In this document: piece by piece, positions 1 through 10,000 of the stretch
Layout: the number at the start of each line of letters is the position of its first letter
How positions within the stretch are numbered: position 1 is the stretch's first letter
Source: an uncultured Hoeflea sp.
Lineage (GTDB): Bacteria; Pseudomonadota; Alphaproteobacteria; Rhizobiales; Rhizobiaceae
Direction: 5' to 3'
Assembly: GCF_947501405.1 (NCBI RefSeq)
Contig: NZ_CANMVK010000001.1
Location: 1,116,001 to 1,180,000, forward strand
DNA length: 64,000 bases
The notes under the pieces: generated by a model
The model's input: the letters and a program-made list of their open reading frames with translations, nothing else
The model's database searches: none
What the model was told of the DNA's origin: nothing
Program-made: the position numbers and the translations under genes

Positions 1-834
1 AATCTGCTGGTTCTGGGCTCAGTCGGGCAGGCCGGGGTGATCGGCGCACCGGGTTGCGCCCGCAGCCCCAAGGAAAACGGCTTCGACTGGGTGCTTGCGC
101 GGATGCTGGCGGGCGAAACGCCGTCGGCGCGCGACATATCGCGGATGGGTGTCGGTGGTCTGCTCAAAGAAATCCCCAACCGTCCGCAGCCGCGTCAGAG
201 TGCGCGGGGTAAGGAGGAGACGGGATTCAAAGTGGGAACGGTGCTTCTTGCGGCGGGCCGGGCCAGCCGCATGGGGGAGGCGGCCGGGCACAAGCTGATG
301 GCCGAATTCGATGGCGAGCCGCTGGTGCGCAAGATGGCGCGCACTGCGCTGGCCTCAAAGACCGCGCAGACGGTGGTGGTGACCGGCCACCGGGCCGGCG
401 ATATTGCGGCAGCGCTTGCAGGTCTGGATATCGATCTTGTCGACAATCCGGCCTATGGCTCCGGCATGGCCTCGTCGCTGCAGGCGGGGCTGCGGGCGCT
501 CGATGGCGAGATCGCTGGCGCGCTGGTGCTGCTTGGCGATATGCCGGCGCTGACCAGTGACCATCTCGACAGGCTGATTGAGGCTTTTGCCGCGGCCGGC
601 GGTGAAGCCATCGTGCGTGCTTGCGATGGCGGGATCCGGGGCAATCCGGTGATCCTGCCGCGCGCAGCATTCGATGATGCGATGGCGCTGTCAGGCGATG
701 TCGGCGCACGGACGCTCGTGGAAAGCGGCGCCTGGCCGGTGCGCGATGTCGACATCGGACCGGCGGCACGGCTCGATGTCGACACAGCCGAGGCAGTCCG
801 CCAGGCTGGCGGGACAACCGAACGCAGCGGCTGA
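1..834 (+). CDS. Molybdopterin-binding / MobA-like nucleotidyltransferase fusion, 3' part
   Basis: The reading frame is open from base 1, so the N-terminus lies outside the window; a GTG at 37 is internal rather than the start. The first roughly 70 visible residues resemble the end of a MoeA/MogA-type molybdopterin-binding domain (GAPGCARSPKENGFDWVL). They are followed by a complete MobA-like NTP transferase domain with the nucleotide-binding loop LLAAGRASRMG, then GDMPALTSDHL and a C-terminal DVDT. This fused architecture is common in Rhizobiales, where such proteins are thought to make or modify molybdenum cofactor for xanthine-dehydrogenase-family enzymes. The sequence shows the domains; the cofactor role is family knowledge, and the exact nucleotide used (CTP or GTP) cannot be told. 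Confidence 0.8.
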   Translation, partial: NLLVLGSVGQAGVIGAPGCARSPKENGFDWVLARMLAGETPSARDISRMGVGGLLKEIPNRPQPRQSARGKEETGFKVGTVLLAAGRASRMGEAAGHKLMAEFDGEPLVRKMARTALASKTAQTVVVTGHRAGDIAAALAGLDIDLVDNPAYGSGMASSLQAGLRALDGEIAGALVLLGDMPALTSDHLDRLIEAFAAAGGEAIVRACDGGIRGNPVILPRAAFDDAMALSGDVGARTLVESGAWPVRDVDIGPAARLDVDTAEAVRQAGGTTERSG

Positions 835-1240
835 CATCGTAGTCAGACCCGGCGACTGCTGAACGATATAGGCAACCGGTTAAGCACCGGAATGTCGATC
901 TGGGGGCATCATCCAAGGTGCGCCGAAGAAGAACCAGCTTGTGATCAGGCTTTGGAACCGGTCCTGGTTTCGGCGGGCGGGACGCGTCTGGATCGGGTGC
1001 GGCAACGCCGGAAGCGGTACTTCACAGCCTCCCAGTCCCTGGACCATTTCCGTCGCCACGCGATAGGTCTTCCGCAACAGGCACAGGGTTTTTGCGGCGG
1101 TTCGGAATTGGCGATGTGCTTGGCGATGGGAAAACATGGTGCGCATTGGCTGGCAGGCAAAGCTTGCGCGGCGGGTTTGATCGGGGGACAATCACGGCGA
1201 TATTGAAGCCTCGTGACCTCATCGAACGGATTGACCAACC
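835..1240. other. Intergenic region, no recognised gene
   Basis: About 400 bp between the nucleotidyltransferase gene and the TfoX-like gene. Short open frames exist on both strands (for example 892-1206 plus and 880-1191 minus), but none has a good ribosome binding site or a recognisable protein. I see no clear hairpin terminator or tRNA. Confidence 0.5.
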
Positions 1241-1558
1241 ATGGACAATGAACGCATCCACGAACTGTTCGACAGCCTGGGCGCGGTGACGATCAAGCGC
1301 ATGTTTGGCGGTAAGGGGATCTACCATCAGGGGCATATTCTGGCGCTGGAAGTGGATGGCGAGATCCTGCTTAAGGCCGATGCGCAAAGCGCGGCGCAAT
1401 TCGCCGATGCCGGCGCCAGCCAATGGGTTTATGAGGGCAAGTCCAAGCCTGTGGCAATGCCTTACTGGTCGATCCCCGACGCGGCGCTCGACGATCCCGA
1501 TGAGATGGCGAAATGGGTTCGCCTGGCCTGGGATGCAGCGCTCAGGGCCAAGAAGTAA
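1241..1558 (+). CDS. TfoX N-terminal domain protein
   Basis: A 105-residue protein consisting only of the TfoX/Sxy N-terminal domain, seen in the family pattern LFDSLGAVTIKRMFGGKGIYHQGHILAL and a central YWSIPDAALDDPDEMAKWV. The C-terminal TfoX domain of the competence regulators of gammaproteobacteria is missing, as usual for alphaproteobacterial members. The function of these stand-alone proteins is not established, and a competence role should not be assumed. The gene converges on the helicase gene and shares a hairpin terminator with it. Confidence 0.8.
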   Translation: MDNERIHELFDSLGAVTIKRMFGGKGIYHQGHILALEVDGEILLKADAQSAAQFADAGASQWVYEGKSKPVAMPYWSIPDAALDDPDEMAKWVRLAWDAALRAKK

Positions 1559-1596
1559 CTGTTCGACCGGAGCCAATGCGGTCCTGAAGCATACAA

Positions 1597-1628
1597 AAAA
1601 GCCGCCGGCGGTGAAGCGGGCGGCTTTT
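1597..1628. terminator. Bidirectional intrinsic terminator
   Basis: The arms AAAAGCCGCC (1597-1606) and GGCGGCTTTT (1619-1628) form a 10-bp stem with T-runs on both strands. It sits between the convergent TfoX-like and helicase genes. Confidence 0.8.
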
Positions 1629-1652
1629 GATCAACGGATTCGGTCCGCGCGG

Positions 1653-3212
1653 TTACTGACCGGCGCCGATCATCATGAAAGCGGGGATTTCATCGCCGAA
1701 GCCGACCGGGGTCGGGTCGCGATCCTCGTTGTTGCGCCCGCGCCGGCCGCGATTGCGATCATCATTGGCGGGTTGCGGCGTCTCCTGCGGTTCGGGGCGC
1801 TTGCTGCGATCCTGTCGCGCGGGTTTCGCCCGGGCGGCCTTTGCCTGCTCCGGTTCGGGGGCGGCATTTTCCGATGCCCGCTCGGCGATGTTTGCGACAT
1901 CGGTTGGTGCGGCTACAGCCGCATCCATTTTCTCGTCTACGAGCTGTGCGGGTGCTTGCTCGTCGCTGTCCGCCTTGCCGCGCTTGTTGTCCCGGCCGGA
2001 GCGGCGCGGGGATGACGATTTTGCATCCGAGCGGCGTCCGCGGCGTGGTTTGCTTTCGGTGTCATCGTCGCCGGTATCAGCCACGGCCTCGCCATTGAGC
2101 CATTCAATGTCGCGGGTGATCAGCTTGGTGATCGCCTCGACATATTTGCCGTCGCGACGGGCGACCAGGGTGAAAGCTGCGCCTTCGCGTCCGGCGCGCC
2201 CGGTGCGGCCGATACGGTGGACATAGTCTTCGGCATGGATTGGCACATCGAAGTTAAAGACGTGGCTCACATCGGGGATATCGAGACCTCGGGCCGCCAC
2301 ATCGGAGGCCACCAGCAGCGTGATTTCATTGTCCTTGAAACCCTGGAGCATGTTGGTGCGCGAGCGCTGGTCCATGTCGCCATGCAGGGCGCCGACGGAA
2401 AAACCGTGCTTGTCGAGGGATTTAAAGAGATCGGCCACATCGCGCTTGCGGTTGCAGAAGATGATCGCGTTCTTCAAATCGGTCTGGGAACGGATCAGCT
2501 CGCGCAGCGTCTCGCGCTTTTCGAAATCCTTGCTGCCGCAGGCGACCAGCCGTTGGGTCACGGTGGCGGCGGTAGAAGAGGGCGGCGCTACTTCGATGCG
2601 AGCCGGATTTTGCAGGAACTTGTCGGCCAGTTTCTGGATTTCCGGCGGCATTGTGGCCGAGAAAAACAGGGTTTGGCGGGTGAAGGGGATCAGTTTGACA
2701 ATGCGTTCGATGTCGGGAATGAAGCCCATATCGAGCATCCGGTCGGCTTCATCAATCACCAGCAGTTCAACACCGGTCATCAGCAATTTACCGCGCTCGG
2801 TGTGATCGAGCAGCCGGCCGGGAGTGGCGATCAGCACATCGGCGCCGCGTTCGAGCTTGCGATCCTGTTCGTCAAAGGAGACGCCGCCGATCAGCAGCAC
2901 GATGTTGAGGCGGTGATTCTTGCCGTATTTTTCGAAATTCTCGTGCACCTGTGCCGCCAGTTCGCGGGTCGGCTCGAGGATCAGCGTGCGCGGCATGCGC
3001 GCCCGGGCACGGCCGCGCTCAAGCATGGTCAGCATCGGCAGGACGAAGGAAGCGGTTTTACCGGTTCCGGTCTGGGCGATGCCGAGAATATCGCGTCGTT
3101 CCAGTGCTGGGGGAATGGCCCCTTCCTGGATCGGCGTGGGGATGGTGTAGCCGGCATCGGTGACGGCGGACAGTACTTTTTGGCTCAAGCCAAGGTCATC
3201 AAAAGTGGTCAA
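1653..3212 (-). CDS. DEAD-box ATP-dependent RNA helicase (RhlE-type)
   Basis: A 519-residue superfamily 2 RNA helicase. With the chosen start, motif I AQTGTGKT lies at 46-53, motif Ia PTRELA near 81, motif II DEAD at 154-157, motif III SAT at 185-187, and motif VI HRIGRTGRAG is present in the second RecA domain. The last 130 or so residues are a charged, disordered Arg/Lys/Glu/Ala-rich tail. The frame is open upstream to 3419, but those residues are not family-like. The conserved protein begins TTFDDLGLSQ, so I chose the TTG at 3212; an in-frame ATG there is lacking. The likely job is RNA unwinding in ribosome assembly or RNA decay, including cold adaptation, by family analogy. Confidence 0.88.
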   Translation of the reverse strand: MTTFDDLGLSQKVLSAVTDAGYTIPTPIQEGAIPPALERRDILGIAQTGTGKTASFVLPMLTMLERGRARARMPRTLILEPTRELAAQVHENFEKYGKNHRLNIVLLIGGVSFDEQDRKLERGADVLIATPGRLLDHTERGKLLMTGVELLVIDEADRMLDMGFIPDIERIVKLIPFTRQTLFFSATMPPEIQKLADKFLQNPARIEVAPPSSTAATVTQRLVACGSKDFEKRETLRELIRSQTDLKNAIIFCNRKRDVADLFKSLDKHGFSVGALHGDMDQRSRTNMLQGFKDNEITLLVASDVAARGLDIPDVSHVFNFDVPIHAEDYVHRIGRTGRAGREGAAFTLVARRDGKYVEAITKLITRDIEWLNGEAVADTGDDDTESKPRRGRRSDAKSSSPRRSGRDNKRGKADSDEQAPAQLVDEKMDAAVAAPTDVANIAERASENAAPEPEQAKAARAKPARQDRSKRPEPQETPQPANDDRNRGRRGRNNEDRDPTPVGFGDEIPAFMMIGAGQ

Positions 3213-3510
3213 TTGGGAGCTGTTTCCATTTCGGAGAGTGCGACAATGCGCGCAAGCGCGTAAATCCACGCGCCTGCCTTTGGGCCTCCGCTTAGTCGCT
3301 GTGTCCCGCAAAGTCAAGAAATGCCCCCCGAATGCCGGGAATTGACGGCATTTACCGCATAGGCGGTCTGTCGATTTTTCAAGGTCAGGCGACCGCCGAA
3401 AACGGAGGCGGATTTTCACCCCTTCAATGGCGTCGATCAGGTGAACCGTTCAGGTCCGGCCTGCGTGAAAGATGACGTGGGGGCGCTTATGCTCACAAGG
3501 GAGTTTACCA

Positions 3511-4005
3511 ATGAAACTGACCAAGACACTCACCGCAGCCATGCTGGCCTTTGGACTTGCCGGCGGCGCGGCGTTTGCCGGATCGCATTCGGGCAAGGAT
3601 ATTGTCGACACCGCCGTGGAAGCCGGAAGCTTCAACACGCTGGTGGCCGCCGTTCAGGCCGCCGGTCTCGTGGAAACCCTCAAGGGCGAGGGACCGTTTA
3701 CGGTGTTTGCGCCGACCGACGAGGCGTTCACCGCGCTCGGCGCCACGGTTGAAGAGCTGCTCAAACCCGAAAACAAGGACAAGCTTACCGCGGTGCTGAC
3801 CTACCATGTCATCGCCGGTGAAGTGATGTCGGGTGATCTGGTGGATGATTCGACGCCCGAGACCGTTCAGGGCGGGACCGTCACCATTGATCTCGACAAT
3901 GGCCCGATGGTCAACGATGCCAATGTGGTCAGCGCGGATGTCGACGCCAGCAATGGCGTGATCCATGTGATCGACAAGGTGCTGGTGCCTGAAGGCGTGC
4001 TGTAA
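3511..4005 (+). CDS. Secreted fasciclin-domain (FAS1) protein
   Basis: A 164-residue exported protein. It has a Sec signal peptide ([19 protein letters not shown]) with probable cleavage after AFA at residue 23. A single FAS1 domain follows, with H1 motif [11 protein letters not shown] and H2 motif [12 protein letters not shown]. The start at 3511 is preferred over an upstream in-frame ATG at 3472 because AAGGGAG (3497-3503) sits 7 bp before it and the signal peptide begins there. FAS1 domains mediate adhesion; in rhizobia the related Nex18/ExoFn-type proteins are surface or periplasmic, but a specific role here is unknown. Confidence 0.88.
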   Translation: MKLTKTLTAAMLAFGLAGGAAFAGSHSGKDIVDTAVEAGSFNTLVAAVQAAGLVETLKGEGPFTVFAPTDEAFTALGATVEELLKPENKDKLTAVLTYHVIAGEVMSGDLVDDSTPETVQGGTVTIDLDNGPMVNDANVVSADVDASNGVIHVIDKVLVPEGVL

Positions 4006-4043
4006 GACCTGCCGTCAAAGGGTGTTTGACCTGAAAACCGGAA

Positions 4044-4071
4044 ACGGGGTCGCATGTGCGGCCCCGTTTTT
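4044..4071 (+). terminator. Intrinsic terminator after fasciclin gene
   Basis: An imperfect 11-bp dyad, ACGGGGTCGCA / TGCGGCCCCGT (4044-4054, 4057-4067), is followed by TTTTT. It lies between the convergent fasciclin and M23 genes. Confidence 0.8.
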
Positions 4072-4121
4072 CGTTGGTTTGTCTTAGCAAGGTCGCTGCA
4101 GATGGCTGCCACGGCCGAAGG

Positions 4122-5441
4122 CTATTTCGACACCAGCAGGGGCGCCAGCTTCGTGGCGGTTCTCAAGAAACGCATCGGATCGACGGGCTTGCCGTTGCGG
4201 CGCACTTCATAGTGCAAATGCGGGCCGGTCGACCTGCCGGTGGACCCGGCCTTGCCGATAAGTGCGTTCATGGTCACCGTCTGTCCCTTGCGCACCAGAA
4301 CCTTCGACAAATGCGCGTAGCGGGTCACGATGCCGCCGCCATGATCGATCTCGACCATCTTGCCGTAACCGCCCTTGCGGCTGGCATGGACGACAACACC
4401 GGCGCCGGCGCTGTTGATCGGGGTGCCGGTGGGGGTGCGGAAATCAATACCGCCATGAAAGGCCATACGGCCCAGAAACGGATCGCGGCGATTGCCAAAA
4501 CGTGACGTCACGTCGGCGCCGGGAGCGGGAACGCCGATCGGCAATTTGCGGGCGTGATAGCGCATGGTGTCGAGCCGTCCCAGCGCTTCGTCGAGATCCT
4601 CGAGAGTGGCCTCAAAGGCGTTGGGATCGGATGCACGGATGAAGGGGCCGCCGATCGCGTTGTCGGCCGCAGCGGGGACCGGCAGGCCGGCGGCCTTAAT
4701 GATCTCGCCGATTTCCGAGGCCGTCTCATAGGCGTCGATCGCCAGGCTTTGCATCTTTTCGATCTGTTCGCGCTCGATCGATTTGAGCGACAGCGTGACT
4801 GTGGAGAAAATGCGGTCGGCGCGGTCAGCCACGGATTCAGCGCCTACGGCTCGTCCTTGACGGGTGCTCCGGGCGGTGGCGGCATAGGCCAGCGGATTTG
4901 CCCGGGTTGTGGCGGGATCGGCGACGATGTCGGGCTGTCCCGCCATGTTCGCCAGACGTGGTGAGCTTAGGCTTGGGGCTGGGAGGGCGGCCTGTTTCCT
5001 GGGATTGGCGACAGGGGTGGGGACATGCTGGGGTTTTACGCCGGCGCGATTGAGCAGCGGACCGAGTTTGCCGTGGCGGTTGGTCAGCGCGTTCTGGCGG
5101 GCGATCAGCTCTGTGACCTTGTCTTCCATCAATTGCTGATCGAGAAGCTGCCGGCTGGTGACCCGGTCAACTTGAGAGCGCAACGCGGCGATGCGGTCCT
5201 CGTAGGCGTGCTGTATGCGCGCCTGACGCGCCATCGAAGCGCCGATGAGATCATCGCGCAGCACCAGATAGGTGGTTGCGGCCAGATAACCGATTGCCAT
5301 TACCCCGATTAGCGACATGCAAAGACCGGCCACCCAGGGCCGGACCGTTACATGACGGATGGTTTCGCCGCTGGCGAATATGATCGTGTGGGATTGTTTC
5401 CGACGCTTGCCGAATACCCGGCTGTCCTGCCTCTGCGACAC
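4122..5441 (-). CDS. M23 family metallopeptidase (LytM-type), membrane anchored
   Basis: A 439-residue protein. A basic N-terminal region is followed by one membrane helix around residues 36-60, a coiled-coil stretch around 65-125 (ARQARIQHAYEDRIAALRSQV), a low-complexity linker, and a C-terminal peptidase M23 domain from about 310. The zinc ligands are visible: H329 and D333 in HGGIDF, and H408/H410 in HLHYE. All are intact, so it is likely an active periplasmic endopeptidase cutting peptidoglycan cross-links, rather than an EnvC-type activator that has lost its ligands. It lies downstream of the ferritin-like gene in the same direction, 125 bp away. Confidence 0.88.
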   Translation of the reverse strand: MSQRQDSRVFGKRRKQSHTIIFASGETIRHVTVRPWVAGLCMSLIGVMAIGYLAATTYLVLRDDLIGASMARQARIQHAYEDRIAALRSQVDRVTSRQLLDQQLMEDKVTELIARQNALTNRHGKLGPLLNRAGVKPQHVPTPVANPRKQAALPAPSLSSPRLANMAGQPDIVADPATTRANPLAYAATARSTRQGRAVGAESVADRADRIFSTVTLSLKSIEREQIEKMQSLAIDAYETASEIGEIIKAAGLPVPAAADNAIGGPFIRASDPNAFEATLEDLDEALGRLDTMRYHARKLPIGVPAPGADVTSRFGNRRDPFLGRMAFHGGIDFRTPTGTPINSAGAGVVVHASRKGGYGKMVEIDHGGGIVTRYAHLSKVLVRKGQTVTMNALIGKAGSTGRSTGPHLHYEVRRNGKPVDPMRFLRTATKLAPLLVSK

Positions 5442-5566
5442 GCAATAATCCTTGTCAGAACCGGTTGCCGTTGTGGTTCAGAGGCGATTACACCCTGTTA
5501 AGGTTAATAAACGTTTGAAGCGTGGATCTTTCCCCTGTCATTCAAGGGGCAGGACCGGCAAGGCGG

Positions 5567-6394
5567 TCAGGACCGGTTCTGGCTGGAGAGCGAGCGGTAG
5601 AAGGTTGGCGTCAGGCCCGCGGCGGCGCGGGCGATGTCGTTGAAGGGCGGTTTGAGCCCGCCGCGGAAATTGGCGCGCACCAGGTGCCTGAAGGTTTCCG
5701 CGGGGTCCTTGCCCTGACGGGCGCACAGGAACCGGAACCATTTGGCGCCGACGGCGACGTGGGTTTTCTCGTCCTCGTAAATCACGTCGAGCACGGCGGC
5801 GCTGTCCTCATCGCCGGCTTCGCGCATCTTGGCGCGCAGCGACGGGGTAACGTCAAGGCCGCGGGCTTCGAGAATCAGCGGTACCACGGCGAGACGCGCG
5901 GTCAGGTCGTTGCGGGTGTCATGCGCCGCCTGCCAGAGCCCGTCATGGGCGGGCATGTCGCCATAGTCGGCGTCCAGGGTGTGAAGACGTTGACGCACCA
6001 TATTGAAATGTTTGGCTTCTTCGGACGCGACCCGCATCCAGCCATCAAAGAAGCTCTGCGGCATCCGGGTGGCGGCGAAGCGGGCAACGATGTCGAGCGC
6101 CAGGTCGATGGCGTTGAGTTCGATATGGGCGATGGCATGCAGCAGCGCGATGCGGCCGCGCCGCGAGTGAAGCGAGCGCCGCGTCACCTGGGTGGGCGGG
6201 ACCAGTTCGGGCTTGTCGGGCCTGCCGGGCCGGTCGGGCGGGTGGGTGTCGAGCGGCCCGCGCAGCGAGATACGGCGATCCCGCCAAAGCTCCTCGGCAC
6301 TTCGGGTGAGCGCCGTCTTCTCATCAAGATCGGTTGCGCGGATAGCCTGCGATGCGCCGTCACGCAGCGATTTGATTGAGAGCGGAGCGTTCAT
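5567..6394 (-). CDS. Ferritin-like DUF455 family protein
   Basis: A 275-residue protein of the DUF455 ferritin-like group. Metal-ligand candidates of a four-helix bundle are visible: HAIAHIELNAIDLALD, SEEAKHFNM, and YEDEKTHVAVG with the E-x6-H spacing. The start is the ATG at 6394 (MNAPLSIKSL); the longer open frame upstream overlaps the peroxiredoxin gene and looks random. The family is predicted to bind a di-metal centre, but its reaction is not established. It lies 26 bp after the peroxiredoxin gene, which suggests joint transcription and perhaps a redox or repair context. Confidence 0.82.
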   Translation of the reverse strand: MNAPLSIKSLRDGASQAIRATDLDEKTALTRSAEELWRDRRISLRGPLDTHPPDRPGRPDKPELVPPTQVTRRSLHSRRGRIALLHAIAHIELNAIDLALDIVARFAATRMPQSFFDGWMRVASEEAKHFNMVRQRLHTLDADYGDMPAHDGLWQAAHDTRNDLTARLAVVPLILEARGLDVTPSLRAKMREAGDEDSAAVLDVIYEDEKTHVAVGAKWFRFLCARQGKDPAETFRHLVRANFRGGLKPPFNDIARAAAGLTPTFYRSLSSQNRS

Positions 6395-6420
6395 TGCAAA
6401 TTCTCGATCGCGGCCAGCGC

Positions 6421-6888
6421 CTACAACTGCTTTGCGGCGTCGAGAACTGCCTGGGCGTGGCCGGGCACCTTGACCTTGCGCCAGATCCTGGCGATGCGGC
6501 CCTCGCCATCGATAAGGAAGGTGGAGCGTTCGACGCCCATGTATTTGCGGCCATACATGCTCTTTTCCTTCCACACGTCATAGGCTTCGAGCACCGACTT
6601 TTCCTCATCGGAAGCCAGAATGACGCCGAGATCGTGCTTTGCGATGAATTTGTCATGCTTCTTGACCGGGTCCGGGGACATGCCGATCACCACTGTGCCG
6701 GCTTGGGCAAACTCATCGGCCAGCGCCGTGAAATCGATGGCCTCGGCCGTGCAACCGCTGGTGTCGTCCTTGGGGTAGAAATACAGCACCACTTTCTTGC
6801 CTGCCATATCCGCCAGCGACACGTTTCCGCCGCCATCGCGTGGCAGATCAAACAACGGGGCTGCGCTGCCTTCCAAAACTTCGCTCAT
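6421..6888 (-). CDS. bcp: Peroxiredoxin, BCP/PrxQ type, single cysteine
   Basis: A 155-residue thioredoxin-fold peroxidase that reduces hydrogen peroxide and organic hydroperoxides. The peroxidatic cysteine is in the motif YPKDDTSGCTAEAIDF. The resolving cysteine normally five residues later is isoleucine here, and no other cysteine exists in the protein, so it must act as a one-Cys enzyme or use an external thiol. The start at 6888 (MSEVLEG) is preferred over a GTG at 6903 because an AAGGA sequence lies just upstream. It is divergent from the AsmA-like gene. Confidence 0.88.
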   Translation of the reverse strand: MSEVLEGSAAPLFDLPRDGGGNVSLADMAGKKVVLYFYPKDDTSGCTAEAIDFTALADEFAQAGTVVIGMSPDPVKKHDKFIAKHDLGVILASDEEKSVLEAYDVWKEKSMYGRKYMGVERSTFLIDGEGRIARIWRKVKVPGHAQAVLDAAKQL

Positions 6889-7013
6889 TTGGGTGTCCTT
6901 CACTGACTTACCGGGGTGTTTTGCAGGTGACCCTGCTTCATGGCGATATATAACCGAAGGCGCGCCCGTCCAGCAGAATCAGCAGAAACCGGAAAAGAAG
7001 CTCTCAATCAGCG

Positions 7014-10000
7014 ATGCCCGACCACCCCGTCTCCAAAGTTCGGTTCAAAAAGCGCGATATCGCTGCGCTGCATGAAATGCCGTCATCCACCGCCGATGAC
7101 CGGGTGGTCCTGCGGGCTCCGGCCCGGCGGCGAACCGGGCGCTTGCTGCTCGGCTGGAGTGTTGGGCTGATTCTGGTGGTGGCGCTGATCGGCGCGGCGC
7201 TGGCGGCGGCGCTGGAAGCGGGCTTTGCCGACAGTTATATCCGGGACCGGGCGCGGGTGGCGCTGGCCCAGGCAATGGGGCCCGCCAACCGTGCCGACCT
7301 GACTTCGGCGGCGGTGCGGCTGACAGAGCGTGGCCAGCTTGCATTGGAGGCACGCGACGTGGTGGTCGAACCGGTCGCTGGCGGCGCCGATGCTTCGCCC
7401 AACCGCGTTGAACGGGTGCTGATTTCGCTGGATACAATGGCGCTGCTGTCGGGCCGGATTTCAGTTCGCTCAGTCGATGTCGAGGGCGTCGGCCTGGTGG
7501 CGCCGGAACGCGGCGGCTTTAATTTGTCGGATCTGGCCGGACTTCGCGTGGACGGGATCGGGGCGCGGATTGAAGGTATGTTCGTGGCGCTCAACGCGAT
7601 CGCCGACAGGGTGGAGAAGGTGGATGCGGGCGTGTTCCGGTTCAGCGACATCACGATTTCGGGGTCCGGCACGCCGCTCGTCATCGAGACCGCCTCGATT
7701 GAGAAGATTGATGCGCTCAGCTACGCCATCGAAGCCCATATTCAGCGCGACGGCAGCCGGTTGTCGGTCCGCGGTATGGCAAGCGCCCAGGACGAAGGGT
7801 CCGGGCTGACGACGATCAGCGGCGACATTAACGGCTTGAGCGTCGACGTTGAGAGCAAGGGTCTGGCCGCTCGCCGCAACGCGCTGCGGACCGATCTCAC
7901 TGTCGATTTCGAAGCGACGCGCAGCGGCGAGGGACGGCAAGCCGACATGAAAGCCGGGATTACAGCGTCCCGGGGCGCGCTGACCATGGGCGGCGTCGAG
8001 GCAGAGCTCAACGAGGCCCGCATCAATCTTGTCTATATGCCGGAGATGAACAAGATCGAGCTGACGCCCTCGCTGATCCGCATCGGTGAAACGGTGATGC
8101 CGTTTACCGGCGGGCTGATCGACGCCGACCGCGTCGACAGCCTCGATGGAAAGGGCCTGGCCTTTGATCTGGTGATCCGCGAAGGCCGTGCGGCGCCGGG
8201 CGATTCCAGCGAAGCGCCGATTTCCTTTGATGGGAAGGCGCTTGGCTGGTTCGATGCCGAAAACCGTTTGCTGGTGGCCGAAGAACTGACCTTGGCTTCG
8301 CCGCGCGGCGGGCTGTTCGGGTCCGCTTCCTGGCGGTTTGTGGAGGGCATGTCGCCCGAGATGAATTTGGTGGCGACGTCGCAGCGCATGTCCACGGCCG
8401 CGGTTAAGCAATTGTGGCCTTACTGGATCGGCAAGCGCGCGCGGCAATGGGTGCTGAACAATCTTTATGGCGGTGTGGTCACCAACGGCCGCATTGCGCT
8501 TTCGGTGCCCGCCGGCCATTTTCCGCGCGATGCGCCCGCCCGTTTTACAGCGGAGCATCTGCAGATTGATTTCGACATTGAACGCGCACGCATGAATGTG
8601 GCGGGCGATATCCCGCCGTTGCGTGACACGATCGGGCATATGCGGCTGCGCGGACCGAAGATCGATGTGACGATCGCCTCGGGCACGGCGTTTTTCCCCA
8701 CCGGGCGCAAGGTCGAAGTCAGTGACGCGCGGTTTTCCATTCCCGCCGCCGATCAACGGCCCCTGATGGCGGAATTGGCGATGTCGGTGAGTGGCGATGC
8801 CGACGCGGTGGCGGAACTGATCACCTATCACCCGATCGCGGCACTCGACCGGATCGGGCTCGTGCCGGAGGACCTGAGCGGATCGATCGAGTCCGATGTA
8901 ACCGCGCGCTTCGGGCTCATTCGACAGCAAAAACCGCCGCCGCCCGACTGGACCGTGCAGCTTGAGATGCGCGAAGTCGACATCGCCAAGCCGGTTGAGG
9001 GCCGGTCGCTGACCAATATGGACGGCAGTCTCTATGTGACGCCGGAGCGGGCCGAGCTCAAGACAGAAGCCGATGTTAACGGCGCGCGGATGACGCTTGA
9101 TGTCGTCCAACCGGTGGGGAATTCAGGTGTCGAGAACAAGCGGATCCTGTCCGGCACCCTCAGTCCGGAGGAGCGTGAGGCAATTGCGCCAGGCAGCGGC
9201 GTGCTGATTTCCGGCCCGGTCGGGTTCACATTTGAAACCATTGACAAGGCGCGCTCCGCAATCACGCTTGATCTGAAGCCGGCGACGCTGACAGTTCCCG
9301 GTCTGGGGTGGACCAAAGGCAAGGGCGTGGCTGCCGGTTTGAGCTTCACGATGGCCAACGAAGACGGCTCGACACGGCTGTCGGAACTGGAGCTGTCGGG
9401 CAAGGGCTTCAAGGCCAGCGGCGACATGACGCTCAAGGACGGACAACTGGCATCGGCGGATTTTACGACCGTCTCGCTGTCGCCGCGCGACGACTACCGC
9501 GCAAGCATCCGGCGCAACGGCAGCGGCTACAAGATCGAGATCGGTGGCAAGGCGATTGACGCCCGGCCGATCATTGCGCGGGCGAAAAACACGGTCTCCG
9601 GCAAAAGCAGCAACGATGACAGGCTGGGCCGCATAGAAGTATCGGGCAGCGTCGACAATGTTCACGGCTATTCCGACGAGCGGCTCAGATCCGGGGTGAT
9701 CGGGTTTGCGGGGCAAGGCGACCGCATCGACCGGCTCGATTTCAAGGCGGTGACCCGCAGCGGCCAGGCGGTCGTGCTTTCGGTCAAGGGGGCGGGAAAT
9801 GGAGATACGGTGGAGGTGACCAGCGGCGACGCGGGCGCTTTTGCGCGTTTCATGGGGATCTATTCGCGCATACAGGGTGGGCTGTTGAATGTACGGCTGG
9901 TGCGGGAGGGAGGCCCGCTCAGGCGCGGCGCCATCGATCTGCGAAACTTCATGGTGGTGGGGGAGCCAAGGCTGACTTCGCTGGTTTCGACGCCGAGCAA

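Noticed and set aside
892-1206. 104-codon frame in the gap before the TfoX-like gene
   Set aside because: No ribosome binding site, no similarity to a known family, and a competing frame on the other strand of equal quality.
5530-5545. CTGTCAT half-site resembling a PhoB box
   Set aside because: Only one half-site is present, with no second CTGTCAT at 11-bp spacing, and it lies far from the phosphonate genes.
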